From the NCBI GenBank assembly GCA_020831485.1, contig JAFIGG010000031.1, positions 1 through 41,774 of the forward strand: a stretch of DNA of 41,774 nucleotides, in the 5' to 3' direction. The translations under genes and the position numbers were made by a program. The notes beneath the pieces were generated by a model. That model was not told where the DNA came from and did not search any database. It saw nothing but the letters and a program-made list of their open reading frames with translations. This DNA comes from Opitutales bacterium (GTDB lineage: Bacteria; Verrucomicrobiota; Verrucomicrobiia; Opitutales; Oceanipulchritudinaceae). Shown here piece after piece: positions 36,889 to 41,774 of this stretch (position 1 is the first letter of the stretch; each line of letters starts with the position of its first letter).

Positions 36889-37688
36889 AAAAAGACAAAC
36901 CACTGATGAAGTTCCGCACCGTATTCCTGTCCGATGTGCACCTGGGTGCGCCGGATTGTCAGATCGATAAGGTAAATGACTTCCTGTGGCATATACAGTG
37001 TGAAAAGTTGGTTTTGAACGGCGATATCATCGATGGCTGGTCGCTTGGTCGAAAAGGCGGTTGGAAATCCGAGCACACCCAATTCGTTCGCCGGGTTCTC
37101 AAAATGGTGGACAAATTCAAGACGGAAGTTCACTACCTGAGGGGCAATCACGACGACATCCTGGATCGATTCCTTCCGCTTGAGTTCGCCGGCTTGAAGG
37201 TTTCTGACCATCACATTCATGAATCGGAAAACGGTCGTTATCTCGTGGTGCACGGGGACGTGTTTGACGCCATTACCCAGAACTCAAAGTTCATTGCTAT
37301 TGCCGGTGATATCGGTTATCAGTCGCTGCTTCGCTTTAATCGACTTTACAATAGATACCGGCGTTGGCGGGGTAAGGAATACTTTTCGCTCAGCAAGGCA
37401 ATCAAGGCCCGCACCAAAACCGTTGTTAACTACATCAGCCGCTTTGAACAGCAGGTCGAAATCTTTGCCCGCCGCTACGGCTGCACTGGTTTCATCTGCG
37501 GTCATATCCACACGCCTGCAGATAAGATGATCGGTCCGGTCCATTACTTGAACTCGGGCGATTGGGTCGAGTCCAACACAGCGCTTGTCGAGCACCTCGA
37601 TGGGCGTTTCGAAATCCTGGAATACGATGTTTTTCGTTCCCGCCTGGAAAGCTTGAGAACGGTATCGATGGATCCGATACCTGCCTAA
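36885..37688 (+). CDS. LpxH-like calcineurin-type metallophosphoesterase
   Basis: A 267-residue phosphoesterase of the UDP-2,3-diacylglucosamine diphosphatase family. Metal-binding motifs appear in order: SDVHLGA near residue 17, NGDIIDGW, LRGNHDD, VHGDVFD and CGHIHTP. The protein is longer than classical LpxH (about 240) and belongs to the broader family, whose members may act on other pyrophosphate-linked lipids. It overlaps the GT4 gene by ATGA, so a shared glycolipid pathway is inferred. The ATG at 36885 is chosen over a longer frame to 36744 that runs inside the GT4 gene. A symmetrical hairpin at 37701-37738 follows the stop. Confidence 0.88.
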   Translation: MKKDKPLMKFRTVFLSDVHLGAPDCQIDKVNDFLWHIQCEKLVLNGDIIDGWSLGRKGGWKSEHTQFVRRVLKMVDKFKTEVHYLRGNHDDILDRFLPLEFAGLKVSDHHIHESENGRYLVVHGDVFDAITQNSKFIAIAGDIGYQSLLRFNRLYNRYRRWRGKEYFSLSKAIKARTKTVVNYISRFEQQVEIFARRYGCTGFICGHIHTPADKMIGPVHYLNSGDWVESNTALVEHLDGRFEILEYDVFRSRLESLRTVSMDPIPA

Positions 37689-37700
37689 GTTGTGCGATCA

Positions 37701-37738
37701 CTAGCAGAATGTCAGGGCAAAGCCCGACAGACTGCTAG
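37701..37738. terminator. Hairpin between convergent LpxH-like and pyk genes
   Basis: CTAGCAG at 37701 pairs with CTGCTAG ending at 37738, and an inner stem TGTC/GACA with GGGC/GCCC closes on AAA. It fills the 52-bp convergent gap and could end transcription from both sides, but no T-run follows on either strand. Confidence 0.45.
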
Positions 37739-37740
37739 GC

Positions 37741-39165
37741 TCAATCGATTCGGCGGAACTGGATGGTGTCAATGATCTTGCCTCCTGCAAGCACGTTGGA
37801 AACCACCACGATCGGCTGACCAGAGTGCGCCCAATTTCTTTCCACGAGCATTTCCATGGCTTTGAGAATGGTTGCTTCTGGGTCCTCTTCAAAATTAATC
37901 ATAAAAGGTTCCACTCCCCAGTAGATCAGCAGTTGCTGGAAAACCCGTTCCACATCCGTGAAGGCATAGATAGGCGACCGCAGTGGACGCAAAGCACTCA
38001 ATGTGCGTGCGAGAAAGCCACTGCGGGTGAAAACAACCAAGGCGCAGTCTTTAAGCTCTTCGCTGAGAATCAAAGCTGAGCGCAACATCAGGGATTTGGG
38101 TGTGCGCAGCTCTATTGTCTTGTTGAAGGGCTGCTCATTCTGGCCCTCAGTTGCTTTGATCACCCGTTTGAGAACATTCACACATTCACTGGGATACTTG
38201 CCGACAGTAGTCTCTCCTGAAAGCATAACGCAGTCAGCCTGTTCCATTACCGCATTTGAAATGTCAGTGATTTCCGCCCGAGTGGGCACGGGATTGGTGA
38301 TCATGGACTCAAGCATGTGCGTCGCGACGATGACCGGCTTGCCCATTTGCAGGCAGGTGCGGACCGCGCGGCGTTGAACAACTGGCAGGTTCTCGTACGG
38401 TATCTCAATACCGAGGTCGCCCCGTGCAACCATAAGGCCATCGCTGATACGTACAATGTCGTCGAGGTTCCGAATCGCGGTTTGGTCTTCAATCTTGGCG
38501 ATGATTCCCGCTTGTGATCCTTGTTCCGTAATAAAACGGCGGAGGATATTGAGGTCGTTGCCTTCACGGACGAAACTCAGGGCGAAGAAATCAATACCGG
38601 CTTGGACTCCGTAGGTCACGTCGGCTCGGTCTTTGTCGGTGAGGGCAGGCAGATTAATGCGCACACCCGGGAGATTGATGTGGCGGCGGCTGCCAAGCTC
38701 GCCGCCGATCCGAACATTGCAGCGAATGCGGTCCTCCATCATTTTTTCTACCCGCATGCGCATCAAACCGCTGTCCACCAAAATCGTGTCCCCGACTTTT
38801 ACATCCTTTATCATGCCTGGGTAATTTACCCGGACTCCTTTTATTTCTCCGTATTCGGGTTCCTTGCCCGCTTCGATGAAAAAGTCGAAGAGTTCGTCCC
38901 GCTTGAGTTCGAACGAGCGTTCCAACGGGCCCGTGCGAATCTCGGGCCCCTTGATGTCCATCATCAGAGCGATTTTGCGGCCGACAATCTCCTCAGCCTT
39001 GCGAACATTCGCTATGGCTTCACCCGTCCACTTATGGTCGGCGTGTGCCATATTGAAACGGCATATGTCCACGCCTTGATTAAGCAACTTGGTTAGCACC
39101 TCGACCGATTGAGTCGCAGGGCCGATCGTGAAAATGATTTTCGTATGTCTGTACGGATCGCGCAT
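37741..39165 (-). CDS. pyk: Pyruvate kinase
   Basis: A 474-residue glycolytic enzyme that transfers phosphate from phosphoenolpyruvate to ADP. It has the N-terminal TKIIFTIGPATQS, CRFNMAHADH, the substrate/metal segment MMDIKGPEIRTG, IIAKIEDQTAI with the catalytic Lys, MVARGDLGIEIPYE and MLSGETTVGKYPSE. The family length is about 470-500. The segment CRFNMAHADH has Met-Ala where most enzymes have Phe-Ser or Leu-Ser. The C-terminal effector domain is present. The ATG at 39165 fits the family; the longer frame to 39204 adds 13 unrelated residues. It is preceded on the same strand by the dehydrogenase gene after 73 bp that include a T-rich stretch. Confidence 0.95.
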   Translation of the reverse strand: MRDPYRHTKIIFTIGPATQSVEVLTKLLNQGVDICRFNMAHADHKWTGEAIANVRKAEEIVGRKIALMMDIKGPEIRTGPLERSFELKRDELFDFFIEAGKEPEYGEIKGVRVNYPGMIKDVKVGDTILVDSGLMRMRVEKMMEDRIRCNVRIGGELGSRRHINLPGVRINLPALTDKDRADVTYGVQAGIDFFALSFVREGNDLNILRRFITEQGSQAGIIAKIEDQTAIRNLDDIVRISDGLMVARGDLGIEIPYENLPVVQRRAVRTCLQMGKPVIVATHMLESMITNPVPTRAEITDISNAVMEQADCVMLSGETTVGKYPSECVNVLKRVIKATEGQNEQPFNKTIELRTPKSLMLRSALILSEELKDCALVVFTRSGFLARTLSALRPLRSPIYAFTDVERVFQQLLIYWGVEPFMINFEEDPEATILKAMEMLVERNWAHSGQPIVVVSNVLAGGKIIDTIQFRRID

Positions 39166-39238
39166 AGCGGGTCCATACAGTAGAAACCGTCTGAAGGCCG
39201 GCAAACTTTTTATTAAAAGAAAAAAACGGGCTACGGCA

Positions 39239-40129
39239 TTATTTTGCGCTGCGTCCTTTGAAGGTCAGCTCGGCGATGCCGGACTTGTCCAGATCGCCCA
39301 AGCCTAGATCGACGAGTTTCTTGTATTGGCCGACCGTGGCGTCATTCAGGGGGAGCTTCAGACGGGCGGAGCGGCCGAGTGCGGCTGCTATGCTGCTGTC
39401 TTTGGCGGCGTGGGCCGCCGAGAAATAGCAGTCGTGGTCACGCTTCTGCATATCTTCGCCGTCTGTTTCCAGCACCCGACTGTTGGCGCCTGTCTGGGAA
39501 AATACCTGACGCAGAACATCCAAATCAATGCCGAGGGCATCGCCGAGGCCGAGGCCTTCGGCCAATGCGGCTGTGTTGATGTTCATCACCATGTTGACCA
39601 GGGCCTTGACGGACGCGGCCTGTCCGGCGGGTCCAATATAGGTCATCGTGCTGCTGAGTTCTGAGAGCAGTTTCTGCACCCGTGAGTAGCTGCGTTTTTC
39701 TCCGCCGACCATCAAATAGAGGCTGCCGCTGCGGGCTTGAGGGATGCTCGATGCCATGCAGGCCTCAATACTGGCGGCTTTGCGGGCTTTGCAGAGTTTC
39801 TCAACCTCAACATGGGTTTTCGGCGAGACAGTTGCGCAGTTGATAAAGATTTTGCCGCGTGTCTTGCCGGACAGAAGGTTGTCCTTACGGGTCTTAAAGA
39901 TGCTACGCATGGCCTTATCATCGGTAACAACCGTAATAATGATGTCTGCCATGCCGGCCAAATCTGACAGGCTGGTCGGTGCCGCGCAGCCCAGCTCTTC
40001 AGCCAGTGCTTCAGCGTTTGGGCGGTGGCTATCCGCAACAGCGACCACTGGGTGTCCGAGTTCATGAAGGCGACGGGCCATGTTTGCGCCCATGCGGCCT
40101 ACGCCAACAAATGCTATTTTTCGTGCCAT
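39239..40129 (-). CDS. NAD(P)-dependent beta-hydroxyacid dehydrogenase (GarR/HIBADH type)
   Basis: A 296-residue Rossmann-fold oxidoreductase of the 3-hydroxyisobutyrate / tartronate-semialdehyde family. The cofactor loop GVGRMGANMARRL is at the N-terminus. The substrate loop is MASSIPQARSGSLYLMVGG near residues 125-143. The catalytic Lys175 lies in VKALVNMVMN after GPAGQAAS. It reduces or oxidises a short hydroxy acid; the exact one (2-hydroxy-3-oxopropionate, hydroxyisobutyrate or succinic semialdehyde) cannot be told. It sits between the metallo-beta-lactamase fusion gene (47 bp upstream) and pyk on one strand, which would fit a role in central or glyoxylate-linked carbon flow. The ATG at 40129 is supported by the position of the Rossmann loop. 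Confidence 0.9.
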   Translation of the reverse strand: MARKIAFVGVGRMGANMARRLHELGHPVVAVADSHRPNAEALAEELGCAAPTSLSDLAGMADIIITVVTDDKAMRSIFKTRKDNLLSGKTRGKIFINCATVSPKTHVEVEKLCKARKAASIEACMASSIPQARSGSLYLMVGGEKRSYSRVQKLLSELSSTMTYIGPAGQAASVKALVNMVMNINTAALAEGLGLGDALGIDLDVLRQVFSQTGANSRVLETDGEDMQKRDHDCYFSAAHAAKDSSIAAALGRSARLKLPLNDATVGQYKKLVDLGLGDLDKSGIAELTFKGRSAK

Positions 40130-40176
40130 AAGAGAGTGTGCTGAGGTTTGTAAGTGGTTTTAACTACATTAAAGTC

Positions 40177-40992
40177 CTATGAAGCATAGTAAGGGTTGTG
40201 GCGGGACTCTTCGCCAACGCTGCTCATGGGGCCGTGGCCGGGGCAGACAATGGTATCTTCGGGCAGACTGAATATTTTCTCCCGGTTCACGGCCAGCGCA
40301 TCCTTCCAGGCAGACGGCGCGCCTCCCATTGATCCCGAAAATATTGCATCGCCGACAATGGCCACTGGTTTGGCGAGCCCAGTGATAGCGAAAGTTACCC
40401 CGTCTTTGGAGTGCCCGGGCGTGTGCCGGGCCTCGATTTTCAGTGATCCGGCCTGGAACCTTTTGCCGTCGCTGAAGCCTTTGCAGTTTTCAACTTGCAT
40501 GGATTCGTGGACCCAGGTTGTGACGTTGGGGAACCTTAGCTGTAGCTTTGGCAGGTCATAAATATGGTCCGGATGTGTGTGGGTCAGAAGAATGTTCTGA
40601 ACCTTCAATCCGAGGCCTTCAACCAGTTCAATCATAGGATCTGCATTGCCCCCGGAATCGAACAGCACAGCATCTTTGCTCTCCGGATCCCAGGCAACAT
40701 AGGCGTTAACCGTCATGTCGTCGAATGGGGTGTTGAACTGGTCCAGGCCTACGAGGTCAACCGGATTGGGTTTCCACGCCTTTTTTCCGGCGGCCACCAG
40801 GGCGTCGGCATTGAGATTCAAGACCGGAGCCACAGCCCGTGCGGTGGCTTCGTCGAATGCTCCATTCAGCGCCTTTTTCCAGTCCGCTGTGGAGATGCCG
40901 GCTTTGGAGGCGACCGCCTCATCGCTCAAACCCAGTCCGCGTTGGGCTTTGCCAATAATGTCTTCGTAGAAATCTTCGAGTGGAACTTCCAT
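40177..40992 (-). CDS. HTH domain fused to metallo-beta-lactamase-fold hydrolase
   Basis: A 271-residue protein. Residues about 10-65 look like an XRE-type helix-turn-helix (GLSDEAVASKAGISTADWKK, then ATARAVAPVLNLNADAL). Residues about 80-270 form a glyoxalase-II-like metallo-beta-lactamase domain with the metal motif THTHPDHI, then HTPGHSKDG, VGDAIFSGSMGG and CPGHGPMS. Metal ligands therefore appear complete. A DNA-binding-like domain on such a hydrolase is uncommon; it may serve as a protein or substrate contact rather than bind DNA. The upstream spacer (40993-41109) is shared with the divergent HNH gene. Thioester or lactone hydrolysis is the family-level guess. Confidence 0.82.
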   Translation of the reverse strand: MEVPLEDFYEDIIGKAQRGLGLSDEAVASKAGISTADWKKALNGAFDEATARAVAPVLNLNADALVAAGKKAWKPNPVDLVGLDQFNTPFDDMTVNAYVAWDPESKDAVLFDSGGNADPMIELVEGLGLKVQNILLTHTHPDHIYDLPKLQLRFPNVTTWVHESMQVENCKGFSDGKRFQAGSLKIEARHTPGHSKDGVTFAITGLAKPVAIVGDAIFSGSMGGAPSAWKDALAVNREKIFSLPEDTIVCPGHGPMSSVGEESRHNPYYAS

Positions 40993-41069
40993 ACTGAGAA
41001 ATAGTGCCTTAAAAGCCGATTCGATGCAACGATTCAGCTCGATTTTTCAATTTGTATGCTAAAGCCAGT

Positions 41070-41100
41070 TTGACAGAGTGGCCCAGACCCGCACTATGAT
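41070..41100 (+). promoter_or_regulatory. Candidate sigma-70 promoter of the HNH gene
   Basis: TTGACA (41070-41075) is a perfect -35 and TATGAT (41095-41100) matches the -10 at five of six positions; the 19-base spacer is slightly long. The ATG follows nine bases after the -10, so the transcript would have almost no leader. Confidence 0.5.
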
Positions 41101-41109
41101 GGATTCCGT

Positions 41110-41751
41110 ATGAGCGCGCCCACAGCGATTCGAAGCCGGTCCAAGGACACCAAGGAAGAAGGTGACTCCAGACGCAGGGTATTAATCCTGAATCGAAACT
41201 GGCAGCCGGTTAACATTGTTGGTGTCCGCCGCGCCTTCAGCCTGCTGTGGCAGGACCGCGCGCGGGTGATTGATACGCGGGACGGTAGCTTTGCACCGAT
41301 TCAGGCGGCTGACTGGGTCGCCTTGTCGCAAACCGAGGAAGATCGGGTTGGCTGGGAGTTCGTTCGGACGGTTCGCCATCGAATCCTTTTGCCCAAGGTC
41401 ATGCTCCTGAACGAGTATGACCGCCTGCCGGTGACGGAAGTGAAGTTCAACCGCGAGAACATTTTTATCCGCGACAATTACACCTGTCAGTACACCGGTC
41501 GCCGCTGCAAGGCTTCGGACCTGACTCTGGATCATGTCATTCCCCGCGAGCGGGGAGGGCGGACGAGCTGGGAGAATCTCGTCACCTGCACGCGGGAAAT
41601 CAATTCGTTGAAAGCCAATCGCCTGCCGCATGAAGCGGGCCTGCAATTGATTCGTCGTCCGCAACGCCCCAAATGGCGGCCCTTTGCGGCAATCGCCGCC
41701 AGTGGCAACGTCGAGCGGGACTGGACTCATTTCCTGCCACAGGCGAAGTAA
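41110..41751 (+). CDS. HNH endonuclease-like protein
   Basis: A 213-residue protein with a C-terminal HNH fold. After an N-terminal region starting VLILNRNWQPVNIVGVRRAF, the nuclease part reads NYTCQYTG, LTLDHVIPRERGG, TSWENLVTCTREINSLKANR. The catalytic His in LDHV and the Asn in WEN are present. The structural zinc cysteines are incomplete: the usual CxxC pairs read CQYT and CTRE. The group is widespread and stand-alone, with unknown biological targets, possibly DNA repair or phage defence. Nothing in the context points to a restriction system. It is divergent from the metallo-beta-lactamase fusion gene. The coding region ends 23 bases before the window does. Confidence 0.88.
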   Translation: MSAPTAIRSRSKDTKEEGDSRRRVLILNRNWQPVNIVGVRRAFSLLWQDRARVIDTRDGSFAPIQAADWVALSQTEEDRVGWEFVRTVRHRILLPKVMLLNEYDRLPVTEVKFNRENIFIRDNYTCQYTGRRCKASDLTLDHVIPRERGGRTSWENLVTCTREINSLKANRLPHEAGLQLIRRPQRPKWRPFAAIAASGNVERDWTHFLPQAK

Positions 41752-41774
41752 GATTTATTCGCCCAGTAGCGGGG

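Overview
The window looks like a chromosomal segment of a Gram-negative member of the Verrucomicrobiota, most likely class Opitutae / order Puniceicoccales. This is an inference from the gene ensemble rather than from a marker gene. The supporting genes are a TonB-dependent receptor and TonB, an orphan exosortase, a PcRGLX/YetA-like giant polysaccharide enzyme, the GlgM-GlgE alpha-glucan route, and a creatininase/RidA/RraA/Na+-symporter/AGE-epimerase catabolic cluster. Coding density is very high. ATGA start/stop overlaps are common, several convergent genes overlap at their 3' ends, and no stretch above about 300 bases lacks a gene.

Layout. (1) 1-4390: 3' part of thiC, convergent with a secreted PcRGLX-like protein. 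(2) 4550-8569: a minus-strand three-gene phosphorelay cassette (membrane hybrid kinase, lone receiver, receiver-kinase). (3) 8743-12237: tRNA-Pro(GGG), an ECF sigma factor, a GT2 glycosyltransferase, a DMT-family transporter, a lipoprotein and tRNA-Lys(UUU). (4) 12364-16403: agmatine deiminase, then a divergent BtuF-like binding protein and BtuB-like receptor around an 18-bp palindrome. (5) 16490-23082: exosortase, glgM-glgE-rsmG in overlapping order, and a fused iron-type ABC permease. (6) 23072-25471: GH35 beta-galactosidase-like enzyme. (7) 25735-34360: TonB, then an AraC regulator divergent from a translationally coupled catabolic operon: SDR, enolase-superfamily enzyme, NTF2-RidA fusion, creatininase-family protein, RraA-like protein, SSS transporter and a decayed AGE epimerase. 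The operon is convergent with a Nudix gene. (8) 34432-41751: ferredoxin, miaA, a GT4 plus LpxH-like pair, pyruvate kinase, a beta-hydroxyacid dehydrogenase, an HTH-metallo-beta-lactamase fusion and an HNH protein.

How the genes work together. The 27.3-33.9 kb operon is the most system-like part. A sodium symporter would import a sugar or sugar acid, which would be oxidised (SDR), possibly hydrolysed (creatininase family), dehydrated (enolase superfamily) and split (RraA family). The RidA domain would deal with reactive enamine/imine by-products. An AraC protein transcribed from a back-to-back, apparently leaderless promoter is the obvious regulator. The substrate cannot be read from the sequence. 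The epimerase gene at the operon's end has lost its middle, so the pathway may have been altered recently.

A second theme is a short near-palindrome (core GTGCCTGGCAC) found at eight places in the window, both between genes and inside reading frames. One glycosyltransferase N-terminus is built from three copies. Family assignments are by recognition of motifs and overall sequence; no searches were run.
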